A DNA stretch of 64,000 nt from Amycolatopsis lurida. GTDB lineage: Bacteria; Actinomycetota; Actinomycetes; Mycobacteriales; Pseudonocardiaceae. The position numbers and the translations under genes are program-made. The stretch covers positions 248,001-312,000 of the forward strand of contig NZ_FNTA01000004.1 of NCBI RefSeq assembly GCF_900105055.1. Direction: 5' to 3'. Below the pieces are notes generated by a model. It ran no database searches. It saw only the letters and a program-made list of their open reading frames with translations, and was not told where the DNA came from. Shown in pieces: positions 8,028 to 16,530 of the stretch. Each line of letters opens with the position of its first letter. Position 1 is the first letter of the stretch.

Positions 8028-9356
8028 ATGCGGAAATCGCGGTGGATCGGCGTGGGACTCACCGTCTCAGCGCTGGTCCTTTCGGGCTGCTCGGCAGGCC
8101 CCGCCGGAACGAACGTCGCGCAGGACACCAAGGCACCCTTGGAACTGTGGACCCGGACGACCCCCGGCGGCGCCGGCGAGCAGGCCACCAAACGGCTCGC
8201 GGAGGCCTTCGAGAAGGCCACGGGGTTCAAGGTGCAGGTCACCGCGATCTTCGACGACTTCGAGACGAAGCTGGCCCAGCGCGCCGCCCAGCGCGACCTG
8301 CCGGACATCGTGATGAACGACGTCACGCAGCTGGGCACGCTGAAGAGCCAGGGCCTCGTCCGCGAGGTCGAACCGGGCAAGATCAAGCACACCGCGGAGC
8401 TCACCGAGCAGGCGCTGAAGTCGAACCAGACCGCGGACGGCAAGCTGTACGGCCTGCCCTACAGCGCGCAGGCCTCGGCGCTGCTCATCCGCAAGGACTG
8501 GCGGGAGAAGCTCGGCAAGAGCGTCCCGCAGAGCTGGGCCGAACTGGCGGACCTCGCCAAGGCCTTCACCACCGGCGACCCCGACGGCAACGGCAAGGCC
8601 GACACCGCGGGCCTGAACGCGACGCTGTCGACCAAGCGGGGCTATGCCTCCTGGTACTTCTCGAACTTCCTCTGGGCCGGGGGCGGCGACTTCATCTCCG
8701 AGACCGGCGGCGGCAAGTACAAACCGGCGATGAGCACGCCCGAATCCGTGGCCGCGGTGCAGTGGTTCCGCGACCTCGGCTGCAAGGACAACGTCATCCA
8801 GCCCGGTGCGGTCACCATGCCGACCCCGGCGACCAACGAGACCTTCGAAGCGGGCAAGGCCGGGATGTACGTCGTCGGCCCGTACCTGCTGCCGCGGTTC
8901 GACAAGTCGCTCGGCAAGGACAAGTACGAGGTCGTCCCGATGCCGAAGGGCGCCAAGAACGCCGACGTCCTCGCCGAGGGCCTGTCGATCTACATGATGG
9001 CCGGTTCGCCGAACCAGGCGGGGCAGGACGCCTTCGGTGACTACGCGATCTCGGCCGACGGCCAGAAGATCGGCATGGAAGGCGAATCGGCCTTCATCGT
9101 CCAGCTTCCGGTGAACAAGAACGTCGACATCACCCAGGTCCGCTCCGACCCGCGCTGGAAGACCTACGCCGAGATCTACACCAAGTCCGGCCACTACGCG
9201 CCGACCATCCCGAACTGGACGCCGGTCCGCCAGGACACCGCCGACACGATCAGCGCGCTCGTCGCCGACTGCAAGCTCGACCTCAAGGCGGAACTGTCCA
9301 AACTCGACACCAAGCTCACCGCGACCTTGCAGCAACAGGGGATCAGCGCCTCATGA
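8028..9356 (+). CDS. Sugar ABC transporter substrate-binding lipoprotein
   Basis: This extracytoplasmic solute-binding protein belongs to family 1, the carbohydrate uptake type. Residues 1-21 are a lipoprotein signal (Leu-Ser-Gly-Cys, Cys21). Features typical of the family include Leu-Glu-Leu-Trp-Thr-Arg-Thr near residue 40, Tyr-Gly-Leu-Pro-Tyr, and Trp-Tyr-Phe-Ser-Asn-Phe-Leu-Trp-Ala-Gly-Gly-Gly. ACAGGAGA precedes ATG 8028. The stop overlaps the next start by four bases, so it is coupled to the two permeases. No ATPase gene is present, as is usual for actinomycete sugar importers that share one such as MsiK. The likely cargo is an oligosaccharide released by the lyase and fucosidase of this locus. 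Confidence 0.92.
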   Translation: MRKSRWIGVGLTVSALVLSGCSAGPAGTNVAQDTKAPLELWTRTTPGGAGEQATKRLAEAFEKATGFKVQVTAIFDDFETKLAQRAAQRDLPDIVMNDVTQLGTLKSQGLVREVEPGKIKHTAELTEQALKSNQTADGKLYGLPYSAQASALLIRKDWREKLGKSVPQSWAELADLAKAFTTGDPDGNGKADTAGLNATLSTKRGYASWYFSNFLWAGGGDFISETGGGKYKPAMSTPESVAAVQWFRDLGCKDNVIQPGAVTMPTPATNETFEAGKAGMYVVGPYLLPRFDKSLGKDKYEVVPMPKGAKNADVLAEGLSIYMMAGSPNQAGQDAFGDYAISADGQKIGMEGESAFIVQLPVNKNVDITQVRSDPRWKTYAEIYTKSGHYAPTIPNWTPVRQDTADTISALVADCKLDLKAELSKLDTKLTATLQQQGISAS

Positions 9357-10309
9357 CCGTAGATCACGCCAAGCCGGCGGCCGTCGGCGCGGACCGTCCC
9401 GCAGTCAAGCGGACGCCCGCGCCGAAGGCCCGCAGGCGCAGCGACCGCGACGGGAAGTGGTGGACGCCGTGGCTGTTCCTGGCCCCCGCCCTGATCCTGT
9501 TCGTGTACTTCAAGTTCATCCCGATGTTCACCGCGGTGACGATGTCCTTCCAGGACGTCCAGCCGTACCTGGGCAACACGTGGGTCGGCGGGCAGAACTA
9601 CAGCACCGTCCTCGGTGACGAGGCTTTCCACTCCGCGATCTGGCACACCATCGTGATCGCGGTCGGGCAGACCGCGGGGTCGATGATCATCGGCCTCGCC
9701 CTCGCCCTGCTGATGGAGGGTCAGAGCAAGCGGCTGAAGTTCCTGCGGTCGGCGGCGTTCCTGCCGGTGGTCGTGCCGATCGCGGTGGTCGCCGAACTCT
9801 GGCGGATCATGTACCACCCGACCGAGGACGGGATGCTGAACTCCATCCTCGGCCTGGTCGGGATGGGCCCGTCGGGCTTCATCAACGATCCCGACAGCTC
9901 GATGCTCTCGGTCATCGTCACCGGGATCTGGCGCGGTGCTCCATACGACATGATGATCTTCCTCGCGGGCCTCGCCGGGATCGACAGGGGGCTCTACGAA
10001 GCGGCCACTGTGGACGGTGCCTCGCGCTGGCGCAAGATCCTCCACGTGACGCTGCCGGGCCTGCGGTCGGTGTTCTCGATCCTGTTCGTCCTCGCGGCGA
10101 TCCGCGGCCTGCGGGTGTTCACCGAGGTGTTCCTGCTGACCAACGGCGGGCCGAACGGCTCGACCGAGGTGGCGATGACCCTGATCTACAAACTCGGCCT
10201 GGAACAGAACCGGCTGGGCGTGGGCGCGGCGGGCGCGGTCCTGCTGTTCCTCGCGACGCTCGTGCTGACCTTGTTCGTCCAGGTGCTCCGACGGAGGCGA
10301 GACGCATGA
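9353..10309 (+). CDS. Sugar ABC transporter permease, MalF-type
   Basis: This is an inner-membrane subunit of the carbohydrate importer with about six membrane segments. The first follows a charged N-terminal tail (about residues 40-60, Trp-Leu-Phe-Leu-Ala-Pro-Ala-Leu-Ile-Leu-Phe). The permease signature that contacts the ATPase is present near residues 215-235 (Glu-Ala-Ala-Thr-Val-Asp-Gly-Ala, then Leu-Pro-Gly-Leu). Its ATG overlaps the binding-protein stop and its own stop overlaps the next permease start by four bases each. The three genes thus form one coupled set. It should heterodimerise with the next protein. Confidence 0.92.
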   Translation: MTVDHAKPAAVGADRPAVKRTPAPKARRRSDRDGKWWTPWLFLAPALILFVYFKFIPMFTAVTMSFQDVQPYLGNTWVGGQNYSTVLGDEAFHSAIWHTIVIAVGQTAGSMIIGLALALLMEGQSKRLKFLRSAAFLPVVVPIAVVAELWRIMYHPTEDGMLNSILGLVGMGPSGFINDPDSSMLSVIVTGIWRGAPYDMMIFLAGLAGIDRGLYEAATVDGASRWRKILHVTLPGLRSVFSILFVLAAIRGLRVFTEVFLLTNGGPNGSTEVAMTLIYKLGLEQNRLGVGAAGAVLLFLATLVLTLFVQVLRRRRDA

Positions 10310-11172
10310 CCGCGGCCAACGATTCCGCACTCGGCCTCGACGCCGTCAAATCGCCGGGCGGGCGGATCCTGAAGTTCGTCCTGTACGCCCTGCTGCTCCT
10401 GGTGTTCGCCGGACCGCTGCTGGCGTTGCTGGTCAGCGCGTTCAACGACGTCTCCGATCCGACGGCGCTGAGCGTCATCCCGTCCAGCCCGACCCTGGAC
10501 AACTTCGGCATCGCCTTCGACCTGGGTGTGGGGATGTACCTCCTCAACTCGTTCCTGGTGGTCGGCTTCGGCTTGCTGCTGCAGGTCGTGATCTCGGTGC
10601 TGGCCGGCTACGCGCTGGCGCGCAAGAAGTTCCGGTTCATGACCTTCGTGCTGGTCGCGATCCTGGCGACGCTGATGCTGCCGGAGGAGATCCTCGCGAT
10701 CCCGCTGTCGCTGATCCTGTCGGATCTGCCGGTGGTGCATCTGAACCTGATCGGCAGCCTCGCCGGCATGATCGTGCCCCTGGGCGCGTGGGCCTTCTCG
10801 ATCCTGGTGATGACCGAGTTCATGAAGGACGTCCCCCGCGAACTCGAAGAGGCCGCGCGGATCGACGGGGCGGGCGACCTGCGGATCTTCGCGCAAATCA
10901 TCCTCCCGATGTGCAAGCCCGCGCTCGGCGTGATCGGCGTCTTCGGCTTCACGATGATCTGGGACCAGTACCTGCTGCCGTTGCTGGTGTCGACCGATGC
11001 TTCGACCTACACCCTGCCGCTGGCCCTGCGGACCCTGCGCATCGACACGAACGTCACGCCCGGCGTGATCATGGCCGCGTCGCTGCTGGCGCTGCTCCCG
11101 TCGGTCGCCGCGTTCCTGCTCTTCCAGCGTTCGTTCGTCCGCGGCCTCGCCTCGGGCGCGCTCAAGGGCTGA
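10306..11172 (+). CDS. Sugar ABC transporter permease, MalG-type
   Basis: This is the second membrane subunit of the importer, 288 aa with six predicted membrane segments. It has the conserved loop Glu-Ala-Ala-Arg-Ile-Asp-Gly-Ala-Gly with Leu-Pro-Met-Cys-Lys-Pro-Ala-Leu a little later, where the shared ATPase docks. The C-terminus Phe-Val-Arg-Gly-Leu-Ala-Ser-Gly-Ala-Leu-Lys-Gly is standard for MalG-type proteins. The start overlaps the preceding permease by four bases. A 76-base gap separates it from the fucosidase gene, which is probably on the same transcript. Confidence 0.92.
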   Translation: MTAANDSALGLDAVKSPGGRILKFVLYALLLLVFAGPLLALLVSAFNDVSDPTALSVIPSSPTLDNFGIAFDLGVGMYLLNSFLVVGFGLLLQVVISVLAGYALARKKFRFMTFVLVAILATLMLPEEILAIPLSLILSDLPVVHLNLIGSLAGMIVPLGAWAFSILVMTEFMKDVPRELEEAARIDGAGDLRIFAQIILPMCKPALGVIGVFGFTMIWDQYLLPLLVSTDASTYTLPLALRTLRIDTNVTPGVIMAASLLALLPSVAAFLLFQRSFVRGLASGALKG

Positions 11173-11248
11173 CCCACCATCACAGCACCCTGCCGAGGTT
11201 CGATCGCGGTCGCCGGTTCACCAACGACAAGCAAGGAGCGATCCTGCA

Positions 11249-12550
11249 GTGAGTTCCACCGCCTGGTTCACCCACGACCGGTTCGGGATGTTCGTCCACT
11301 GGGGACTGTATTCCCTCGCCGCCCGGCACGAATGGGTGCAGAACCGCGAAAAGCTGACCGACGAGCAGTACCGGGTGTACTTCGACCACTTCGAACCGGA
11401 CAAGTACGACCCGCGTTCCTGGGCGCGCGCCGCGAAGGCCGCGGGCATGACCTACGTCGTGCTCACCACCAAGCACCACGACGGTTTCTGCCTGTGGGAC
11501 AGCGACCTCACCGACTTCAAGGTGACGAACACGCCCTACGGCAAGGATCTGCTCGGCCCGTTCGTCGACGCCTGCCGCGAAGAGGGCTTGAAGGTCGGTT
11601 TCTATCACTCGCTGATCGACTGGCACCACCCGGCTTTCCCCGTCGACGGCACCCATCCCCGCCGTGACGACGCGGAGTACATCGCGGCGCACCAGTACGC
11701 CGACATCGCCGAATACCAGCTCTATCTGCACGGTCAGGTGCGCGAACTGCTCACCCGGTTCGGCACGATCGACTACCTTTTCTTCGACTTCTCGTACAAG
11801 GGCCGCAAGGAATGGTGGGGCGGCAAGGGGCCGGACGACTGGGACTCCCCCGGCCTGCTCGCGCTGGTCCGCGAACTGCAGCCCGGCATCCTGGTCAACG
11901 ACCGCACCGGGATCCCCGGCGACTTCATCACCCCGGAGCAGTACCAGCCGTCCGGCCCGATGACCCGCGACGGTGTCCCGGTGGTGTGGGAGGCGTGCCA
12001 GACGCTGAACGGCAGCTGGGGTTACGACCGCGACAACCTCGACTACAAGAGCCCGGAGCTGCTGATCCGGATGCTGGTCGACGGCGTGTCCAAGGACGGA
12101 AACCTGCTGCTCAACGTCGGGCCGAACGGCCGCGGCGAGATCGACCCGCGGGCGCTCGAGGTGCTCGCCGAACTCGGCCGCTGGATGGACCGGCACGAAC
12201 GCTCCATCCGCGGCTGCGGTCCCGCTGAGTTCACCGCGCCCGCCGACGGCCGCTACACCCAGCGCGGTGACCGGCTGTACCTGCACCTGTTCAGCTGGCC
12301 GATGAACCACGTCCACCTGCCGGGGCTCGCCGGGCGCGTGCGCTACGCCCAGCTGCTCGACGACGCCTCGGAAATCCGGCAGGTGCACACGGATCCCGGA
12401 CAGACCGCACAGAACACCCAGATGGGCGGGCAGCCGGAAGGCACTCTCACCCTCAAGCTCCCCATCCGGAAACCGGACACCCCGGTCCCGGTGATCGAAC
12501 TGTTCCTGAACGAACAAAGCCCCGCCGCCGAAACCCGCCCCACCGATTGA
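11249..12550 (+). CDS. Alpha-L-fucosidase, GH29
   Basis: The enzyme should release alpha-L-fucose, or a similar residue, by a retaining mechanism. The N-terminus carries GH29 hallmarks: Trp-Phe, Phe-Gly-Met-Phe-Val-His-Trp-Gly, and Thr-Thr-Lys-His-His-Asp-Gly-Phe-Cys-Leu-Trp. The probable nucleophile is Asp180 in Leu-Phe-Phe-Asp-Phe-Ser-Tyr. A small beta domain completes the 433 residues. There is no signal peptide, so it acts inside the cell on imported oligosaccharides, which fits its place right after the importer. GTG 11249 has AAGGAG upstream. The acid/base residue is poorly conserved in this family and I cannot assign it. Confidence 0.9.
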   Translation: MSSTAWFTHDRFGMFVHWGLYSLAARHEWVQNREKLTDEQYRVYFDHFEPDKYDPRSWARAAKAAGMTYVVLTTKHHDGFCLWDSDLTDFKVTNTPYGKDLLGPFVDACREEGLKVGFYHSLIDWHHPAFPVDGTHPRRDDAEYIAAHQYADIAEYQLYLHGQVRELLTRFGTIDYLFFDFSYKGRKEWWGGKGPDDWDSPGLLALVRELQPGILVNDRTGIPGDFITPEQYQPSGPMTRDGVPVVWEACQTLNGSWGYDRDNLDYKSPELLIRMLVDGVSKDGNLLLNVGPNGRGEIDPRALEVLAELGRWMDRHERSIRGCGPAEFTAPADGRYTQRGDRLYLHLFSWPMNHVHLPGLAGRVRYAQLLDDASEIRQVHTDPGQTAQNTQMGGQPEGTLTLKLPIRKPDTPVPVIELFLNEQSPAAETRPTD

Positions 12551-12563
12551 GCACGGAGGCATC

Positions 12564-14006
12564 ATGGATCGCAGAAGGTTCCTCAGCGGCGCCACCCTCG
12601 GCGCCGCGCTGGTCACCGTCCCCTGGGTCACCGCGGGCACGGCGTCGGCCAAACCGCAGGGGCTTTGCGCGCTGAACGTCAGTTCGCTGTCCGAACTGCA
12701 GAACGCGATCAACAAGGCGGGCCCCGGTGCCGTCATCACCGTGAACAACGGCACGTACACCGTGCCGACGGGCAAGCCGATCAGCATCAAGGGCAGGCGC
12801 GGCACGAAGGACCAGCCCATCACCATCGTCGCCCAGTCCCGCGGCGGGGTGACGTTCAACGGTGAGCAGAGCTTCGTCTTCGACGACTCCACCGGCGTCA
12901 CGATCAGCGGGTTCAAGTTCCGCCAGAGCACCACGCTGGAGATCCCGGCGAACTGCTCGCGGATCCGGTTGACCCGCAACGATCTCCAGTTCGCCGACCT
13001 CCCCGATCTGCACTGGGTGATGGTCCGCGCCGACAACAGCAAGATCGACCGCAACCACTTCCACCACAAGACGACCCTCGGCGTCATGCTCTGTATCGAG
13101 GGCGCGGACGAAGACAAGATGGCCGCGGACGTCGAGGTCTTCCGGAACTACTTCTCCGACCACACCTTCCCCGGTGACAACGGCGGCGAGCCGATCCGGC
13201 TCGGAGTCAGCCCGCGTGCGCTGAGCACCGCCGGAGCCAAGATCGAGTTCAACCTCTTCGAACGCGCGAACGGCGACCCGGAGGCGATCTCGGTCAAGTC
13301 GTCGGGCAACTTCATCCGCAACAACACCATCCGGAACAGCCGCGGCGGCATCGTGCTGCGCCACGGCAACAAGTCCGTCGTCGAATCCAACTTCATCCTC
13401 GGCGGTAAGGAGGGCATCCGGATCTACGGCAACGACCACAAGATCGTCAACAACTACGTCGCCGGAGTCTCCGGCACCGCGCTGGTCGTCGGCAGCGGCT
13501 CCGTCCGGGACCACTTCCCGGGTGAATCGAAGGAATCACGGCGCGGCAACGACGCGGCGGACCGCGTGCTCATCGCGCACAACACGCTGCTGAACAACAG
13601 CGGCACGCTGTCCGGCGAGACCAAACGGACGATCGAACCGCGCGACTGCACGATCTCCGACAACATCTTCGTCGGCGGCAACGGCGACCTGGTCACGATG
13701 AGCACCACGGGCAACTTCACCTGGTCGGGCAACATCCTGTGGGGTTCGGGCGGGAACGGGAACATCCCCGCGGGCACCTTCCGCCGGGTCGACCCGAAGC
13801 TCGTGCAGGGCACCGACGGGGTCTCGCGGCTCGCCGCGGGCAGCCCCGCCATCGACGCGGCGAGCCTGTCGACCGCGCCGGTCACGCTGGACCTCGACGG
13901 TCAGGCCCGCGGCAGCCTGCGTGACGTCGGCGCCGACGAGTACTCGACGGCCGCCATCGCCAACCGGCCGCTCACCACCGCGGACGTCGGCCCCGGCGCT
14001 CCGTAG
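12564..14006 (+). CDS. Exported PL6-type polysaccharide lyase (chondroitinase B/alginate lyase-like)
   Basis: This is a right-handed beta-helix protein of 480 aa resembling polysaccharide lyase family 6, whose known members cut alginate or dermatan sulfate by beta-elimination. Residues 1-32 look like a Tat signal (Asp-Arg-Arg-Arg-Phe-Leu). Lys245 in Ile-Ser-Val-Lys-Ser and Arg266 in Leu-Arg-His-Gly-Asn are 21 apart, matching the catalytic Lys250/Arg271 pair of chondroitinase B. Repeating Asn-rich turns run through the middle. It is probably exported and makes the oligosaccharides taken up by the importer. The polymer is unknown, but a uronic-acid polysaccharide carrying fucose would suit lyase plus GH29. 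Confidence 0.82.
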   Translation: MDRRRFLSGATLGAALVTVPWVTAGTASAKPQGLCALNVSSLSELQNAINKAGPGAVITVNNGTYTVPTGKPISIKGRRGTKDQPITIVAQSRGGVTFNGEQSFVFDDSTGVTISGFKFRQSTTLEIPANCSRIRLTRNDLQFADLPDLHWVMVRADNSKIDRNHFHHKTTLGVMLCIEGADEDKMAADVEVFRNYFSDHTFPGDNGGEPIRLGVSPRALSTAGAKIEFNLFERANGDPEAISVKSSGNFIRNNTIRNSRGGIVLRHGNKSVVESNFILGGKEGIRIYGNDHKIVNNYVAGVSGTALVVGSGSVRDHFPGESKESRRGNDAADRVLIAHNTLLNNSGTLSGETKRTIEPRDCTISDNIFVGGNGDLVTMSTTGNFTWSGNILWGSGGNGNIPAGTFRRVDPKLVQGTDGVSRLAAGSPAIDAASLSTAPVTLDLDGQARGSLRDVGADEYSTAAIANRPLTTADVGPGAP

Positions 14007-14028
14007 CCAGGCGGTCGGCATCAGAGCC

Positions 14029-14066
14029 GGGCTCACGCCGGTGTCAGCCCACACCGGCGTGAGCCC
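14029..14066 (+). terminator. Hairpin between lyase and LacI genes
   Basis: Arms of 16 bp (14029-14044 and 14051-14066) pair perfectly around a 6-nt loop. It probably ends or reduces transcription from the importer-lyase unit before the LacI gene, which then has only 22 bases for its leader. Confidence 0.7.
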
Positions 14067-14088
14067 ACCGCACCCCCGAGGAGGAAGC

Positions 14089-15126
14089 ATGGCGCAGCGC
14101 GCCGCGGGTTCGGCCACCTTGGCCGACGTCGCCCGCGAGGCCGGAGTGTCGCTCGCGACGGCGTCGAGGGCGCTCAACGGCGGGACCAGACAGGTCAGCG
14201 TGACTCTGCGCGAATCGGTGCTTCGGGCCGCGGAACGGCTTCAGTACACGGCGAACGTGCCCGCGCAGGCGATGGCGCGCGGCCGCGGCAACGTCGTCGG
14301 GCTGCTGGTGCACGACATCGTCGACCCGTACTTCTCCTCGATCGCGTCCGGCGTGATGCGCGTGGCGGCCCGGCACGGGCTGACGGTCACCATCGCGAGC
14401 ACCGAGAACCATCCGGAGAAGGAACTCGAGTACGTCACGACGTTGCGCGGGCAACGGGCACGAGCGGTCATCCTCGCCGGGTCGCGAAACGAAGACAGCG
14501 CCCTGCAACGGAATCTGACCAAGGAGCTCAAGGCGTTCGAGGCCGCCGACGGTCAGGTCGTGGTGATCGGGCAGCGGAAGCTGCCGTTCGACACCGTCAT
14601 GCTGGAGAACCGGGCCGGAGCGGCGGATCTGGCGGAGAACCTCGCCGCGCTCGGGCACCGGGACTTCCTCGTGCTCGCCGGCCCGCCCGGCCTGCTGACC
14701 TCGCGGGATCGTGTCCTCGGTTTCCGTGACGGACTGGCCCGGCACGGTCTCCCGCTGCCCGAGAACCACGTCCTGCGCGCGGAATTCACCCGCGACGGCG
14801 GCTACGCGGCGATGGTGCGAGCGATCGAGAACGGCTTCCGCGGCTGCGTTTTCGCGGTCAACGACGTGATGGCCGTCGGCGCGATGGCCGCCTGCCGCGA
14901 CCGCGGGCTGCTGGTCCCCGCGCAGATCGCGATCGCCGGGTTCGACGACATTATTACGTTGCGGGACATCAGGCCTTCGCTGTCGACTGTGCGTGTGCCG
15001 ATCGAGCGCATGGGCGAACAGGCCCTTGACTTCATCCTCGACGCCCGCGCGGCCGCTCCCCGGGTCAAGCCGATCACCGGGGAGGTCGTGCTGCGCGAAA
15101 GTACCCGACCGTTGGAGGGAAAATGA
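14089..15126 (+). CDS. LacI-family transcriptional regulator
   Basis: This is a repressor of 345 aa. The N-terminal helix-turn-helix reads Ala-Thr-Leu-Ala-Asp-Val-Ala-Arg-Glu-Ala-Gly-Val-Ser (about 9-21) with the hinge helix near 55. A sugar-binding periplasmic-type domain follows (about 68-340), with Val-Asn-Asp-Val-Met-Ala-Val-Gly-Ala and Ile-Ala-Gly-Phe-Asp-Asp-Ile motifs. ATG 14089 is preceded by GAGGAGGAAG. Its stop overlaps the isomerase start by four bases. The natural target is the palindrome at 7967, giving sugar-dependent control of the importer, fucosidase and lyase, but that pairing is inference. Confidence 0.92.
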   Translation: MAQRAAGSATLADVAREAGVSLATASRALNGGTRQVSVTLRESVLRAAERLQYTANVPAQAMARGRGNVVGLLVHDIVDPYFSSIASGVMRVAARHGLTVTIASTENHPEKELEYVTTLRGQRARAVILAGSRNEDSALQRNLTKELKAFEAADGQVVVIGQRKLPFDTVMLENRAGAADLAENLAALGHRDFLVLAGPPGLLTSRDRVLGFRDGLARHGLPLPENHVLRAEFTRDGGYAAMVRAIENGFRGCVFAVNDVMAVGAMAACRDRGLLVPAQIAIAGFDDIITLRDIRPSLSTVRVPIERMGEQALDFILDARAAAPRVKPITGEVVLRESTRPLEGK

Positions 15127-15884
15127 TCCGCCCGGGACTGTGTTCGGTGACGCTGCGGCGGCTGGACGCCGACGAAGTCGCCAGCCGCGCCGAGAAGGCG
15201 GGCCTGCAGGTGATCGAGTGGGGCGCCGACGTCCATGTGCGCCCCGGCGACGACTGGGCGGCCGAGCGCGCGTTCGAGGCCATGGCACGGCACGGCCTGA
15301 CGTGCGACTCCTACGGTTCCTACTTCCGCGCCACCCCGGTCGAGGCCGGGAAGTTCGGCGAGATCGCCGCCACCGCGGTCCGGCTCGGTGCCTCACGGAT
15401 CCGGGTCTGGGCGGGCAAAGCGGGCTCCGCCGACGTCGACCCCGACGAACGCGAGCAGGTCGTCGCCGGTCTCCGCGAGGCCGCCGACGTCGCGAACGAA
15501 CACGGTCTGGAGGTCGCGCTGGAGTTCCACGGCGGGACGCTGACCGACACCGCGGAATCGACCGTCCGGCTGCTCGAAGAGGTCGGCCGCGACAATCTCG
15601 GCACCTACTGGCAACCGCCGCAGGACCTGCCGGACGACCAGGCGCTGGCGGGGCTGGAACTGGTGCTCGACCGGGTGCGCGCGGTGCACGTCTTCTCGTG
15701 GTGGCCCAGCAACGAGCGGCATCCGCTGATGTTCCGGACGGAGCTGTGGACGCGGGCGTTCAGCCTCCTCGCCAAGACCGGCCGGCCGCTCGACGCGCTG
15801 CTGGAGTTCGTCCCGGACAACGATCCGGACCTGCTGCCCGGCGAGGCCGACTCGCTGCGGAAGCTGATCGAGGCGGGCGCATGA
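15123..15884 (+). CDS. Sugar phosphate isomerase/epimerase-like TIM barrel
   Basis: The 253-residue protein resembles the xylose-isomerase-like TIM barrel family that includes sugar isomerases, epimerases and inosose dehydratases. Metal-binding-type residues appear in Leu-Glu-Phe-His-Gly-Gly-Thr (about 137-143), Val-His-Val-Phe-Ser-Trp (about 189) and Leu-Leu-Glu-Phe-Val-Pro near the C-terminus. It is coupled to the LacI gene on one side and the SGNH gene on the other by ATGA overlaps. A role in converting the released keto or deoxy sugar is likely, but the substrate is unknown. Confidence 0.82.
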   Translation: MIRPGLCSVTLRRLDADEVASRAEKAGLQVIEWGADVHVRPGDDWAAERAFEAMARHGLTCDSYGSYFRATPVEAGKFGEIAATAVRLGASRIRVWAGKAGSADVDPDEREQVVAGLREAADVANEHGLEVALEFHGGTLTDTAESTVRLLEEVGRDNLGTYWQPPQDLPDDQALAGLELVLDRVRAVHVFSWWPSNERHPLMFRTELWTRAFSLLAKTGRPLDALLEFVPDNDPDLLPGEADSLRKLIEAGA

Positions 15885-16513
15885 GGTTCACCGAAGCCGA
15901 CAAGCTGCTCTTCGCCGGTGACTCCATCACCGACTCCAGCCGTGACCGCACGGATCCCGCGTCGCTGGGCAAGGGGTACGTCCGCGAGATCGCGGATCTC
16001 CTCGGCGACGGGCCGGAAGTGGTCAACCGGGGGATCAACGGCAACCGGATCTACGACCTCGAAGCCCGGTGGGCCACCGACGTCCTCGCGGCGAGCCCGA
16101 CGGTGCTGACGGTGAAGATCGGCATCAACGACACCTGGCGGACCTTCGATCGCGGCCTGTCGAGCCCGATCGGCAAGTTCCGTGCCGCGTACTCCCGGCT
16201 ACTGGCCGGTGCGCGGGAGCACCTTCCGGCCGAGTTGTACGTGATCACGCCGTTCCTGCTGCCGGTGGAACCGGAACAACAGGAGTGGCTCGGCGATCTG
16301 GCACCCCGCGTCGAGGCGGCGATCGACGTGGCGAACGAGTTCGGCGCGCGGCTGGTGCGCGCGGACCTGTTCATGCCGCGTGCGGCGGCCGAGCACGGGG
16401 CGGCGACGCTGGCCCCGGACGGTGTCCACCCCAGCCCGCTGGGGCACCGGCTGCTCGCCGAAGCCTGGCTCGCGACGGCCGGTGCTCCGGCCGAGGAGGC
16501 CAAGCTCCCGTAG
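15881..16513 (+). CDS. SGNH/GDSL hydrolase (likely carbohydrate esterase)
   Basis: This is a 210-residue lipase/esterase of the SGNH family. Block I is Phe-Ala-Gly-Asp-Ser-Ile-Thr-Asp with the catalytic Ser near residue 14. Block III is Gly-Ile-Asn-Asp (Asn), and block V is Asp-Gly-Val-His-Pro, which supplies Asp and His. No signal peptide is present, so it works in the cytoplasm. Its ATG overlaps the isomerase stop by four bases. In a polysaccharide locus such enzymes usually remove acetyl groups from oligosaccharides, which would let the fucosidase act. That role is inference. Confidence 0.87.
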   Translation: MRFTEADKLLFAGDSITDSSRDRTDPASLGKGYVREIADLLGDGPEVVNRGINGNRIYDLEARWATDVLAASPTVLTVKIGINDTWRTFDRGLSSPIGKFRAAYSRLLAGAREHLPAELYVITPFLLPVEPEQQEWLGDLAPRVEAAIDVANEFGARLVRADLFMPRAAAEHGAATLAPDGVHPSPLGHRLLAEAWLATAGAPAEEAKLP

Positions 16514-16530
16514 CGGATACAGTTGTCCGC

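Noticed and set aside
8028-11172. Missing ATPase as a sign that the sugar importer is broken
   Set aside because: Actinomycete sugar importers commonly share one ATPase encoded elsewhere; both permeases keep their ATPase-docking loops.
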